Shown: positions 1-7,566, counted from the first letter of the stretch. The stretch: 64,000 bases of DNA from Paenibacillus ihumii (GCF_001403875.1 NZ_LN884299.1:496001-560000), one strand, 5' to 3'. Made by a program: numbers and translations. Notes: generated by a model not told the origin, from the sequence alone.

Positions 1-63
1 GCTATTATTTTGCAGGTGTTTCCGATAACGTCCTCTGAATCAAAAGCCTTAACCCCGCTTAAG

Positions 64-447
64 TCAAATTTTTATGTTAGTCCGTGCAATCTGTGATTCT
101 AATACATCATATAGAGCAAGTTTATAGTTTATTTTGTCCAAATTAAAATATAGTTCCTTTATACTCTTCTCAATTTCTTTCTTATGATGAAGCATCATCC
201 CTTTTCGTTCCGAAATCGTTGAGTCCCCTTCTTTATACAAGTATACATACTTCTGAATTTGGGCAATCGGCATTCCTGTTGCCCGAAGTGCAGTAACAAA
301 GTGTATCCAGCTTAAATCTTCTTCGTCATATAACCGCTTCCCGCTTGCATTTCTCTTCACATGTGGAAGCAGCCCCTCCTTTTCGTAATATCGAAGTGTG
401 GGAGCCGCTATTCCTGTCAATTCAGTTACTTCACTTATTGTCAACAT
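64..447 (-). CDS. MerR family transcriptional regulator
   Basis: The protein has about 127 residues. Its N-terminal winged helix reads ISEVTELTGIAAPTLRYYEKEGLL, the usual MerR recognition region with RYYE and GLL, followed by a long dimerisation helix (about residues 70-115). There is no cysteine-rich metal loop, so a small organic or electrophilic effector is more likely than a metal. I start at the second methionine because a GAAGG-type ribosome site lies 8 bases upstream, while the first ATG sits directly on a GGGG run. It faces the SDR gene across a 235-base gap with a palindrome near its own start and a 19-bp-spacer promoter near the SDR gene, as expected if it controls both. MerR membership is secure; the inducer is unknown. 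Confidence 0.9.
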   Translation of the reverse strand: MLTISEVTELTGIAAPTLRYYEKEGLLPHVKRNASGKRLYDEEDLSWIHFVTALRATGMPIAQIQKYVYLYKEGDSTISERKGMMLHHKKEIEKSIKELYFNLDKINYKLALYDVLESQIARTNIKI

Positions 448-470
448 AAAATAAACCTTCATCCCCTTCT

Positions 471-488
471 GTTAAAGTATACTTCAAG
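471..488. promoter_or_regulatory. Probable MerR operator near its own gene
   Basis: An 18-base near-palindrome (halves TTAAAGTAT and ATACTTCAA) lies just upstream of the MerR gene. Its right half extends into ACTTCAAGTGA, which recurs exactly at 612-622 inside the divergent promoter. The shared half-site suggests one regulator binds both. This is an inference from symmetry and repetition. Confidence 0.55.
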
Positions 489-608
489 TGATTTCTTGGC
501 TTTTCTAATTTAATTCGCCGTATTTCGGCTGTAAATAATGATGCAAATATGATTAAAACAAAGAATTTCTCTGCTCATTTATATACTTATTATTTTACCA
601 AAAAATTC

Positions 609-639
609 TTGACTTCAAGTGAGCTTTATCTTTTATGAT
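609..639 (+). promoter_or_regulatory. MerR-type promoter of the SDR gene, 19-bp spacer
   Basis: TTGACT (609-614) and TATGAT (634-639) are separated by 19 bp, the over-long spacer typical of promoters that MerR proteins activate by DNA distortion. The spacer carries the ACTTCAAGTGA repeat also found beside the MerR gene. The -10 covers the first possible ATG of the SDR reading frame at 635, so translation must begin further downstream. Confidence 0.65.
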
Positions 640-682
640 AACGGTGTATTTAATAACGTTTATTGAGAGGATGAAGTTGACA

Positions 683-1438
683 ATGACAAATATCTCAATC
701 GTCACTGGCGGCAGCCGCGGACTTGGTCGCAATACTGCCATCAGTATTGCGCGTCATGGCGGTGATGTCATCCTGACCTATCGCAGCCAAGCAGAAGAAG
801 CAAAGTCTGTTGTTGCTGAAATCGAAGCTCTGGGGCGTAAAGCAGTCGCTCTACAACTCGATGTTGGAAACATCGCCAGCTTTGCGGCCTTTGCTGAGAC
901 AGTCCGTTCGACCTTGCATTCTACTTGGGATAGCCCCACTTTCAATCATCTGGTGAACAATGCCGGCCACGGAGAAATGATAGACTTCGCCGAAACAACA
1001 GAAGCTCAGTTCGACGGCCTGTTCAATGTGCACGTCAAGGGCGTGTTTTTCTTGACTCAGACCCTTCTGCCGCTTCTTGCAGATGGTGGCCGTATTGTGA
1101 ATTTCTCATCAGGTCTCACCCGTGTATCTTATCCCGGATTCTCCGCCTACTCTGCGGCGAAGGGAGCGGTCGAGATTCTAACCATCTATATGGCCAAAGA
1201 ACTCGGTCATCGCGGTATCACCGCTAATACCATTGCACCTGGTGCAATCGAAACCGATTTTCTAGGCGGTGCTGTACGCGACACGCCTGCTTACAATGAC
1301 GCATTTGCCGCGATGGTTGCCCTTGGTCGTGTCGGCGTACCCGACGACATTGGTCCCGCAGTCGCCAGCTTACTCGGTTCCGACAATCGCTGGGTTAATG
1401 CGCAGAGAATCGAGGTCTCGGGTGGCCAGAACATCTGA
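683..1438 (+). CDS. SDR family NAD(P)-dependent oxidoreductase
   Basis: This is a short-chain dehydrogenase/reductase of about 251 residues, the usual length of classical SDRs. The dinucleotide-binding motif TGGSRGLG is near the N terminus, NNAGHG is mid-protein, and the catalytic Tyr-X3-Lys is in FSAYSAAKG. The C-terminal part contains the expected PGAIETDF and SGGQNI segments. I start at 683 because the upstream in-frame ATG at 635 lies in the promoter -10 and the ATG at 671 directly abuts the GAGAGG ribosome site. It is probably activated by the divergent MerR regulator and may be co-transcribed with the tautomerase gene. It likely reduces a small carbonyl compound; the substrate cannot be read from sequence. 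Confidence 0.9.
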   Translation: MTNISIVTGGSRGLGRNTAISIARHGGDVILTYRSQAEEAKSVVAEIEALGRKAVALQLDVGNIASFAAFAETVRSTLHSTWDSPTFNHLVNNAGHGEMIDFAETTEAQFDGLFNVHVKGVFFLTQTLLPLLADGGRIVNFSSGLTRVSYPGFSAYSAAKGAVEILTIYMAKELGHRGITANTIAPGAIETDFLGGAVRDTPAYNDAFAAMVALGRVGVPDDIGPAVASLLGSDNRWVNAQRIEVSGGQNI

Positions 1439-1479
1439 TCGCTAGTAATGGCCGCAAAGCACCTTCCTTCTAATTGTCG

Positions 1480-1509
1480 GAGGCCGCTGAGTAGAGACGC
1501 GGCGGCCTC
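1480..1509. other. Hairpin between SDR and tautomerase genes
   Basis: GAGGCCGC and GCGGCCTC form a perfect 8-bp stem with a 14-base loop. There is no T-run on either strand, so it is not a convincing terminator. It may be an mRNA processing or attenuation structure between two co-transcribed genes. Confidence 0.45.
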
Positions 1510-1537
1510 ATAATATGTCTAAGGAAAGGAAAATACA

Positions 1538-1966
1538 ATGCCAATGATTATTGTTCACGCACCTGAAGCTGCGTTCGATTTGAAGGCACGGCGATCAATT
1601 GTCGGAGAACTTACAGATTTTGCGCTTGAATGCGAATCGTTGCCAAAATCACCCTTCGTCAAAAGTACGGTTTGGACCTATTTTAATCTTTACGATGAGG
1701 ATACCGTCTTTATGGGAGAAAAAGAAGCGACAACGAATGTTGTCAGCGTGCAGATTTTCGTCATTGAGGGCGGTTTAGACGGCGACGCCAAAATGAGGCT
1801 GATCGAAGGAGCTAGCACAATTTTCGGACGGCAACTCGGCACTTCTGATCTCATCCCCGTCTATATCATCATTCACGAAGTCCCCGAAGAAAATTGGGGG
1901 ATCTTTGGCCGGGAAGCGGATTTAGCAGCTCTCCGAACATCACCAATTGACGCGGCTGCTCTGTAA
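1538..1966 (+). CDS. Tautomerase family protein
   Basis: The 142-residue product begins M-P-M-I, so removal of Met exposes the N-terminal proline that acts as general base in the 4-oxalocrotonate tautomerase/MIF superfamily. Its length equals two fused beta-alpha-beta units, as in family members with longer chains. A strong AAGGAAAGGA ribosome site precedes the ATG. It lies about 100 bases behind the SDR gene on the same strand, so the two may be co-regulated by the MerR protein, perhaps for an enolisable carbonyl or an aromatic breakdown product. The family call is fairly firm; the substrate is unknown. Confidence 0.8.
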   Translation: MPMIIVHAPEAAFDLKARRSIVGELTDFALECESLPKSPFVKSTVWTYFNLYDEDTVFMGEKEATTNVVSVQIFVIEGGLDGDAKMRLIEGASTIFGRQLGTSDLIPVYIIIHEVPEENWGIFGREADLAALRTSPIDAAAL

Positions 1967-2136
1967 TTATTTGAGCAGCCATAACAACTTCAATTGCGGC
2001 CCCACTAACAATGCACCAGGTTGTGAAGATAAATGTCCAATTTTCTGTTTGTTCTTTCCGCAGCCGACAAATGGACGCTTACACTAGAATTGGTGTCGCA
2101 ATACATTGCAGAGTTTATCAGAAGTCGAGTCCTGAA

Positions 2137-2616
2137 TTAAATATCAAACCAAGTTTTCCTCAGATCTTTGTATAATTTTTCAAATAAATTTTCATTGTCA
2201 ACGAGCCAATATCTTTCCTCAACCGGCACTAATTCATAGAAGCTTTTATACTCGCCTATCCAGCCTTCTGGAACATAATCTTCAAATGACATAGGCTCTG
2301 GAAATGACGAATAGAATTCTCTATTATCAAAATCGACATAAATTGTAGGTAAAAATTCTAACACTTCGTCGTAATACTGGAATACATTTTTAAGCTCCAC
2401 GATCATATCAGTCAGTTCTAAGGTTGATACTTTATATTTCTCTATTTTATGTAAAAAAGTCTCCGCAGTTGATTCATCAAGAACTTCAATCCCAAATCTC
2501 TCTTCCATTTCTATGTTCAAAAACCAATACTCTCTTTCAGTAATATACCAAGTCCATGAATTCTGAAATACTACTCCCACAATTAAGATTTGTGCATATT
2601 CTGGCATTAGCTTCAT
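2137..2616 (-). CDS. Hypothetical protein, acidic, 159 residues
   Basis: I do not recognise the family. The protein is acidic and rich in aromatic residues (many Tyr, Trp, Phe, Glu), soluble, and has no signal peptide or membrane segment. AAGGAAG lies 6 bases before the chosen ATG. It sits in a run of unrelated small AT-rich genes on the minus strand. Such clusters are typical of immunity genes accumulated at polymorphic-toxin loci, but no toxin gene is visible here, so that role is only a suggestion. Confidence 0.7.
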   Translation of the reverse strand: MKLMPEYAQILIVGVVFQNSWTWYITEREYWFLNIEMEERFGIEVLDESTAETFLHKIEKYKVSTLELTDMIVELKNVFQYYDEVLEFLPTIYVDFDNREFYSSFPEPMSFEDYVPEGWIGEYKSFYELVPVEERYWLVDNENLFEKLYKDLRKTWFDI

Positions 2617-2671
2617 GAAGATCTTCCTTTTCCTCGATTTCTAATAACATTCGAGCATCTGCGACGCGATC

Positions 2672-3160
2672 TTAATGACGTGTTAGGAGGGTTAAATTAT
2701 CACCTATAGATTCAATATTAATATCATCAATACTCCCTAAATCTCCTAGGTTATAGGGAACTAGCATTTTTTCAATCCCGAATCTGCTTAATGTTAGCAA
2801 ATAAAATGCCATGAGTACTCCATTAATAATATTCCTGTCTTTTTCCTCACGAACTATTAATTCATAAACAAAGACTTCTTTCTTGTCCTTCCCATATCGT
2901 AACGCTATATGATAATCAAAAAATTTCTCAGTACTTTTGCTTCCCGCGTGACAAGCTAAAGGGAAATCAGATTTCTCAAAACTATTAATAACCCCTTCAA
3001 TCTCAATATTGGAAAATTTCTTAATTGGAGATTCTAAATGGCTTATTCCTTCATGAACAATATGATAATAAGGGTACTCTATCAAATGCTCACGAAATTT
3101 TTCGACTAAATCTCCTTTAATAAAAACAGGATGTACCACAATAATCTCACCTTTTTTCAT
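2672..3160 (-). CDS. Hypothetical protein, 162 residues
   Basis: The family is not recognised. It is a soluble mixed alpha/beta protein of immunity-protein size with no signal peptide or clear catalytic motif. A helix around residues 110-130 (GVLMAFYLLTLSRFG) is hydrophobic but too short and mixed to call a membrane segment. The ribosome site before the ATG is weak, so the start is uncertain. It is separated from the previous small gene by 55 bases and shares its strand, so the two may be co-transcribed. Confidence 0.65.
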   Translation of the reverse strand: MKKGEIIVVHPVFIKGDLVEKFREHLIEYPYYHIVHEGISHLESPIKKFSNIEIEGVINSFEKSDFPLACHAGSKSTEKFFDYHIALRYGKDKKEVFVYELIVREEKDRNIINGVLMAFYLLTLSRFGIEKMLVPYNLGDLGSIDDINIESIGDNLTLLTRH

Positions 3161-3337
3161 AGTTAGAATTTAACTGGCAGGGGCGCACGGCTTCCAATAC
3201 GTGGAAAGGGGGCAATCATCGATATACAATCACAATGCTTCAATGCTGTTATATATCAATCGTGTTTTTCGGGTAATTTAAGATCATTATGAAAATGGCC
3301 AAATGTGATTGGGCACCACCGAACGGGAAAATTTATA

Positions 3338-3663
3338 TCAGTTAATAGTAAAGACTTGACCTCTCATTAAATGAATAATGCTATCATTAATAATATGTAC
3401 TTTACCGCCATTCCAGTATTTACTGGATAGGAATCCAACATGTCATGGTTCTCATGATTTCCATCAATAAAAAGGGTCGTGAAATTCTTATTATTTAACC
3501 ACTTTCGCCAGTATTTTTCATCAATTTTATTATCCCACACTAATCAATAGTCCCCTGCTATGATAACGAAGTCTTCTTTAGTTAGCCTACTGTTCTGTGG
3601 GAATCGTTTTGAGTTCAACTTACTAATATCGATATATCCATGCAGATCCCCAGTAATATACAT
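3338..3663 (-). pseudogene. Broken metallophosphoesterase gene
   Basis: Starting from an ATG at 3663 with an AGGAAGTG ribosome site, the minus strand encodes MYITGDLHGYIDIS, then VIIAGDY followed by an in-frame TGA. It continues as LVWDNKIDEKYW and reaches FIDGNHENHDMLDSYPV. The GDLHG, GDYG-like and GNHE blocks are the metal-binding motifs of calcineurin-like phosphoesterases. After DSYPV the frame shifts by one base: YWNGGKVHIINDSIIHL is readable in another frame and ends at a TGA near 3338. The usual C-terminal metal-binding histidine region is missing. A nonsense codon, a frameshift and a C-terminal truncation together make this clearly non-functional. Confidence 0.85.
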
Positions 3664-3814
3664 TTGTTCACTTCCTTAAATCTAATAGCCTCGCAGGGTT
3701 ATTCGCTGAAACAATTCCACTGTCTACTTGCTTCTTTGTAATTACCGACAACTTCAAGTTTGTTATTATTCTTGAATTTCATTGCTACAATCGAAATGAA
3801 AGGGGCTGTTGAAA

Positions 3815-4051
3815 ATGGCCGTATCCAAGAAAGATCTAGCTAATTTAATTCATCAGTTACCAGATAAGGATATTCCTTTAGTGGCTGACTTTTTAAAACG
3901 TCTCATAAGCAATCCCCTAGATGCAAACATTCCTTATGATGAGGAGGAATTAAGTGAAAATGACCTGAAAGCAATTGAACAAGCAGAGTTAGAATTCAAA
4001 CAAGGTAAAACGATCCGCTTAAAGGATATTGAACATGAATTACGAAATTGA
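3815..4051 (+). CDS. RelB/Phd-like antitoxin (orphan)
   Basis: The product has about 78 residues. The N-terminal part (KKDLANLIHQLPDKDIPLVADFL) resembles the helical DNA-binding and dimerisation region of small antitoxins. The acidic C-terminal tail SENDLKAIEQAELEF followed by GKTIRLKDIEHEL matches the toxin-wrapping tail common in RelE/ParE partners. The frame opens with TTG at 3809, but I use the ATG at 3815, 9 bases after GGGG. The 3' end overlaps an ATG that begins like a RelE toxin (MNYEIE) but ends after 22 codons, so this appears to be an antitoxin left without a working partner. The family is assigned from pattern only. Confidence 0.65.
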   Translation: MAVSKKDLANLIHQLPDKDIPLVADFLKRLISNPLDANIPYDEEELSENDLKAIEQAELEFKQGKTIRLKDIEHELRN

Positions 4052-4103
4052 ATTAAGCACTCTGTGCGGTTTTTTAGGTCTCTACAGTAATCGTGTACCT
4101 TAA
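4035..4103 (+). pseudogene. Remnant of RelE-type toxin gene
   Basis: An ATG overlapping the end of the antitoxin frame starts a 22-codon reading frame beginning MNYEIELS, as in RelE/ParE toxins, and stops at TAA. Overlapping antitoxin-toxin starts are normal for such pairs. No further toxin sequence is recognisable before the convergent gene that ends at 4100, so the toxin seems deleted. Confidence 0.45.
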
Positions 4104-4636
4104 AAATTGTTATTGATTGTTTTTCTATCAATAGCTTTATTTATTATCCGGTTATACCTCTCAACATCAAAACTAAAATCTAAGTCATTAGTATTCATTA
4201 AACTATTGAGGTTCTCAAATTTTTGTACTAACTCTTCTGAAAACCTGATCATTTGATCCCATGAAAAAATGAACTTATTTGAACTTTTGATGGAACGATC
4301 CTCGAAAGGGGATTGCTCTGTTATCCAAATCACACTTTTGTCCTCATGGATAACCTCAACATAATAGCCTCCACAACCAAATATTCCACAAGTACATGTA
4401 AACATAGGGTATTTTCCTGGATGCAGTAAGGACTTGAAAAACTCTTCTTCTACAAACACTTCGTCCTGATCCAACTTATTCCCATTAATATATAGAGAAG
4501 CTCTCCAATCAATAACAGGAACCATTCGTCCTTTCACTTTTGTTATATTTTTGTATACCTTTCTAGTGTTTATTTCCATATCAACAGATAATATATCTTG
4601 ACTATTTTCACTATTTTTCTTTGAAAATATCTTCAT
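4100..4636 (-). CDS. Hypothetical protein with CxCx4C motif, 178 residues
   Basis: The family is not recognised. The central segment FTCTCGIFGCGGYYVEV has three cysteines in a CxCx4C arrangement with a glycine-rich turn, flanked by a strand-rich region. It could bind a metal or form a structural knuckle. There is no signal peptide or membrane segment. AGGGGGA precedes the ATG. It converges with the antitoxin gene and belongs to the same cluster of small AT-rich minus-strand genes. Confidence 0.7.
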   Translation of the reverse strand: MKIFSKKNSENSQDILSVDMEINTRKVYKNITKVKGRMVPVIDWRASLYINGNKLDQDEVFVEEEFFKSLLHPGKYPMFTCTCGIFGCGGYYVEVIHEDKSVIWITEQSPFEDRSIKSSNKFIFSWDQMIRFSEELVQKFENLNSLMNTNDLDFSFDVERYNRIINKAIDRKTINNNF

Positions 4637-4693
4637 TATTCCCCCTGACCTCTTACGGTGCCCCTCAGCTTGATACTGTGTTAGATATAGCCA

Positions 4694-4800
4694 CCTTACG
4701 TATTCACGAACCGAAGAAGCTTAAGGCGATTGCCGAACCGAGGGCGATTGTCCCCCGATGCGTGAACACGGTGTTATAGAAAAGTACCTAAGATTCCCTT
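4694..4800. repeat. Dispersed palindromic repeat, left copy
   Basis: This is a diverged copy of the sequence at 12601-12754. Both start with CTTACGTATTCACGA or CTAACGTATTTACGA, have a palindromic middle, then GCGTGAACACGGTG or GCATGAATACAGTG, and end near ACCTA and ATTCCCT or AATCCCT. The ends are inverted (GTATTCACG against CGTGAACAC), as in small non-autonomous elements. It fills most of the 312-base gap between two hypothetical genes; I see nothing else there. Confidence 0.6.
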
Positions 4801-4949
4801 CGTGTATTAAACATTTCATTTATACTATGTATTTCAATCCTATCTTCCTCTTTTCTTCGATCAATGTATTCATGTTCCATATCAATCGCTAGTTCATTTC
4901 TATCGAAGAAGTTTAACAGTCTCTTTGCTTCTTTTACAATTGATTTATT

Positions 4950-5363
4950 TTAGTCCTTGAGCTTTGTTTTATTTCTTTTCAGGTCTTCTTTTAATTCCTC
5001 TGATGTTGCAACAGCTGTCAACGCGATATATCTCAAAAATGTATACCCATTGCAGTACTCTTCATACAAAAGATCCATGACATCTATTTCATCATTATTA
5101 CTTTCAGTCAATGAGATCAGTAAATTTACAACTCTTTCTTGTTCATATGTAGCTATATCAATCAGTTTTCTTATTTGTTTTTCAGTATCTTCGTAAGCAT
5201 ATTGATTCTTGTAGTCTCTTGATATAAATTGTAAATATTCAGCCTCACCTAAAATCTCTTCAAGCTCTTCGTGATCATATATCCATTGTTCAAACTCAAA
5301 TAATGTCACTTTGCTTTTTAGGAAATAGTACATATATCGATGTGCTTCTATTTTAACTAACAT
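4950..5363 (-). CDS. Hypothetical protein, possible immunity-type, 137 residues
   Basis: I do not recognise the family with certainty. It is an acidic, mostly helical cytoplasmic protein. The N-terminal stretch FEFEQWIYDHEELEEILG and the following YLQFISRDYKN resemble small helical proteins that accompany toxin cassettes in Bacillus and Paenibacillus, but this is recollection of a pattern and not a search result. AAGGTGA lies 7 bases before the ATG. It sits between two intergenic repeats and is transcribed like its small-gene neighbours. Confidence 0.7.
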   Translation of the reverse strand: MLVKIEAHRYMYYFLKSKVTLFEFEQWIYDHEELEEILGEAEYLQFISRDYKNQYAYEDTEKQIRKLIDIATYEQERVVNLLISLTESNNDEIDVMDLLYEEYCNGYTFLRYIALTAVATSEELKEDLKRNKTKLKD

Positions 5364-5548
5364 CTTTGAATCACCTTCTTTAAAAAGTCTTTCGCCTTCT
5401 TATAACTCCTTTTTCGCGAACTTCGTTAATCCACCCAAGCAGATGAATTCACGAGCTTCGTATACCATTCCATTTCCACAGGATTTCACAATCCATTATC
5501 CTCCCCTCTTTCTCCTCGTTATAATTACCTTTTCCCAACACCATACAT

Positions 5549-5690
5549 CACTACCCAAGATTATAGTTCATTTGTAAAATAGAGGAAACGACAAAAAGGG
5601 CCTAACTACTCCATTGTAGTTAGACTCTTTATTAAGACTTTGATCCCTCACCATATTCTTACTCACAAAAAACCCAAAATCTTCCCACGG
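5549..5690 (-). repeat. Duplicated terminator region, left copy
   Basis: About 130 bases closely match 12755-12880. Both carry ACCCAAGATTATAG, CATTTGTAAAAT, GGAAACGACAAAAAG and a CTAACTAC/GTAGTTAG hairpin, then CCTCACCATAT. The hairpin (5602-5623) followed on the minus strand by CCCTTTTT is a rho-independent terminator. The right copy is the terminator of the FbpABC-type operon, so this looks like a displaced duplicate. The rest of the gap 5364-5794 shows nothing identifiable. Confidence 0.8.
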
Positions 5691-5794
5691 ATTCGGACGG
5701 ATCGAGGGCGCAAGAGCAAAGGCATATAAGGCCAAAAACTATATATATGTAGAATTCTCTTCTTTTAAATAAAAAATCACCTTATAAAAGGTGA

Positions 5795-6340
5795 TTAAAC
5801 AGGACTAGCTTTAAGTTCTCTAATAATTAAAAAAGCACCAATACCATACACAATAGCTATTGCTAAAGGTACAAGAGTGAATGCTTGATCAACAAGGAAT
5901 CCACCCAAGATTAGGGAAGAAAAACAGGTACCTAAAGTAACGAATAAATAGGCTTTGCTTTTATAAATCCACATGTAAGGAAGAAAATGAGAGCCTGCAA
6001 GTAAACCGATGGTGAAGGGAAGGTATTCAGGTATGTTCATATACACAATTATAAATACAGGTATGTAAAAGGCTTGCGGAGCTGCAACTATTCCTCCTAG
6101 AGTACCTACAGGGTTACCGGTAGCAAGTAAATTAACACCAAGAATTTTACTAATTAGAATTCCAAAAGGAAAAATGGCACCTAAGCCAAATATCCAAATT
6201 AAACGCACAGCTTCAATTGGAAAAACTAAAGGCATAAAGGTGAAAATCAAAAAAACAATTACGCCAGACAGCAAAATTGGGAACCCTTTTCTTGCTTCAA
6301 AAATGATTTCTTTTTGTAATTCATCAAGTGTTCTACTCAT
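5795..6340 (-). CDS. DUF7010-like integral membrane protein
   Basis: From the ATG at 6340 the protein has 181 residues and about six hydrophobic segments (for example ILLSGVIVFLIFTFMPL, LIWIFGLGAIFPFGILI, FTIGLLAGSHFLPYM). A short hydrophilic amphipathic N terminus (MSRTLDELQKEIIFEARKG) precedes them. This pattern matches the uncharacterised DUF7010 membrane proteins of bacilli. I reject the longer upstream frame because AAAGGAG lies 5 bases before this ATG. Its function is unknown. The gene separates a duplicated terminator from a decayed fragment of the transporter gene found at 12.9 kb, so it may have arrived with a rearrangement. Confidence 0.75.
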   Translation of the reverse strand: MSRTLDELQKEIIFEARKGFPILLSGVIVFLIFTFMPLVFPIEAVRLIWIFGLGAIFPFGILISKILGVNLLATGNPVGTLGGIVAAPQAFYIPVFIIVYMNIPEYLPFTIGLLAGSHFLPYMWIYKSKAYLFVTLGTCFSSLILGGFLVDQAFTLVPLAIAIVYGIGAFLIIRELKASPV

Positions 6341-6627
6341 ATGGACTCCTTTATAAGTTAATAGTCTATAACATAGCAAAATTCGACTCAATTTACCATA
6401 ATTAAGCGTAACACAATGCAAGAGTTCGCTGAGTACTACGAATTTAACAACGCAGAATACTATGCCTTAATCAAAGTGACATCTAAATATAACCTTATGT
6501 TTAACGCTATGAAAATATATAAAACTCGTTGGTGGATACGATAATCTCGACCATATGCGGATCGAAAAAGCACAACCAACAAAGATCGACGATGATCAAG
6601 CACTTTTCAAGTTCCTCAAATGCAAGG

Positions 6628-6702
6628 ATGACGTTCAGCTTCTCCAGCGGGATGGATCTCTCGGACACGACGGCGTCGTGGTTGATAAGCTGCTGGTAGT
6701 TG
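6628..6702 (-). pseudogene. Fragment of FbpA-like binding-protein gene
   Basis: By my count 63 of 75 positions match 12978-13052, inside the binding-protein gene at 12884-13912. The minus strand reads NYQQLINHDAVVSERSIP and LEKLNV, against NYQQLTNRDAIAPEEAIP and LEKLNV in the intact gene, with the frame preserved. Outside this block the sequence no longer aligns. It is a relic of a duplicated 3' end. No other feature is visible in 6341-6764. Confidence 0.75.
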
Positions 6703-6764
6703 TTCGATCCATTCTTAGTTTGGGATTATCAAGATCTTAAAATAACGTTCCTAGAATCTACGAC

Positions 6765-6804
6765 ACGCCCCATCCTTAGATGCTCTTATCTTAGGCCGGG
6801 GCGT
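6765..6804 (-). terminator. Hairpin downstream of the HTH gene
   Basis: ACGCCCC and GGGGCGT enclose a second, imperfect stem (CCTTAGAT/ATCTTAGG). The position, just past the small HTH gene on the minus strand, suggests a terminator, although the T-run is poor. A related hairpin follows the second HTH copy. Confidence 0.5.
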
Positions 6805-6865
6805 TATGAATATATTTTTTAAAACTAACTCTTATTACAAAATATTTCACGCTCTATTCCATTCT

Positions 6866-7072
6866 CTATTTATGTTCAGGAATATGCTCCAATAAATCAC
6901 CAGGCTGACAATCCAACGCTGCACAAATTTTATCAATGACTTCTAAAGAAACATATTCGTTCGTATTCAATTTAGCCATCGTTGCTGATGAGATCCCTGT
7001 CATTTTTAATAACTCCTGTTTCTTTATATCCCGATCTATCAGCAATTTTTGTAATGGTTTATAACTTATCAT
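6866..7072 (-). CDS. Small Cro/CI-type HTH regulator, intact copy
   Basis: The 68-residue protein is essentially one helix-turn-helix domain: LQKLLIDRDIKKQELLKMTG, then ISSATMAKLNTNEYVSLEVIDKICAAL, ending in the typical CQPGDLLEHIP. Its size and pattern match the stand-alone YozG-like/HTH_26 repressors of bacilli. A palindrome (TTGAAG, four T, CTTCAA) lies just upstream and could be its autoregulatory site. The gene, palindrome and terminator-like hairpin are duplicated at 8252-8633, where the coding part is frameshifted. It may act as an immunity-type regulator of the accessory island, but no target is shown. Confidence 0.85.
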   Translation of the reverse strand: MISYKPLQKLLIDRDIKKQELLKMTGISSATMAKLNTNEYVSLEVIDKICAALDCQPGDLLEHIPEHK

Positions 7073-7094
7073 TGCTCGTTCCCTTTCAGATTAG

Positions 7095-7110
7095 TTGAAG
7101 TTTTCTTCAA
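7095..7110. promoter_or_regulatory. Palindrome upstream of HTH gene
   Basis: TTGAAGTTTTCTTCAA is a perfect palindrome with a four-base centre, 22 bases upstream of the HTH start codon. An identical copy at 8585-8600 precedes the frameshifted duplicate. It is a likely operator for this regulator. The rest of 7111-7327 holds another palindrome (TTCAATATATTGAA, 7169-7182) behind a TTGACA, with no gene following it. Confidence 0.55.
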
Positions 7111-7327
7111 TTATATTAAACAATCTTCGCCTAATCAAAAATATATTCATGTTCTCTTGACATGAAAGTTCAATATATTGAAATAATATTCAATAAGTTA
7201 AATTTCAATTCGCGAATGCAAATGAGGTTTAGGAGGTAGAATATATCTATCCAATTACAATGCTAAGCATAACAAGAGACATTCTCGCTCATAAATATTT
7301 AGCCTATTAAGAAAAAGCAGGATTGGT

Positions 7328-7375
7328 TTGACTTTTTGTGGCTACAATAATATATTTATTATGGACACAAAAAGT
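7328..7375 (+). promoter_or_regulatory. Promoter and operator of the RHH gene
   Basis: TTGACT (7328-7333), a 17-bp spacer and TATATT (7351-7356) form a good sigma-A promoter. A perfect 10-bp inverted repeat, ACTTTTTGTG (7331-7340) and CACAAAAAGT (7366-7375), brackets the -10 region and transcription start. This arrangement suits autorepression by the ribbon-helix-helix protein encoded just downstream. Confidence 0.7.
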
Positions 7376-7386
7376 GGGGTGAAGCG

Positions 7387-7566
7387 ATGTCGTCCAAAAA
7401 GATGGGGCGTCCACCATCTGACAATCCCAAAAGCGATTTGATTCGAGTACGCGTCGATCAAGCCATTTTGAATAAGCTCGATGCTTGCACCGAGAAGCTG
7501 AATACGAGCCGTTCAGATGTGATTCGCAAAGGGATTGAGAAGATGTATGACGATCTCCAAAAATAA
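7387..7566 (+). CDS. Ribbon-helix-helix (CopG/Arc-type) regulator
   Basis: This 59-residue gene lies opposite a longer spurious frame. It reads MSSKKMGRPPSDNPKSDL, then IRVRVDQAILNKLDACTEKL, NTSRSDVIRKGIEKMYDDL. The basic GRP N terminus, the beta strand IRVRVD and the two helices ending in SRSDVIRKGIE are the standard CopG/Arc fold. GTGGGGTG lies 5 bases before the ATG. The 10-bp inverted repeat over its promoter suggests autoregulation. No toxin gene follows in the same direction within the next 130 bases, so it could be a stand-alone regulator or an orphan antitoxin. Confidence 0.85.
   Translation: MSSKKMGRPPSDNPKSDLIRVRVDQAILNKLDACTEKLNTSRSDVIRKGIEKMYDDLQK

Noticed and set aside
1480..1509. 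Rho-independent terminator between SDR and tautomerase
   Set aside because: The stem is good but no T-run follows on either strand; kept only as a hairpin.
6555..6740. Plus-strand open frame of 61 codons
   Set aside because: It runs antisense across the decayed binding-protein fragment and has no ribosome site.
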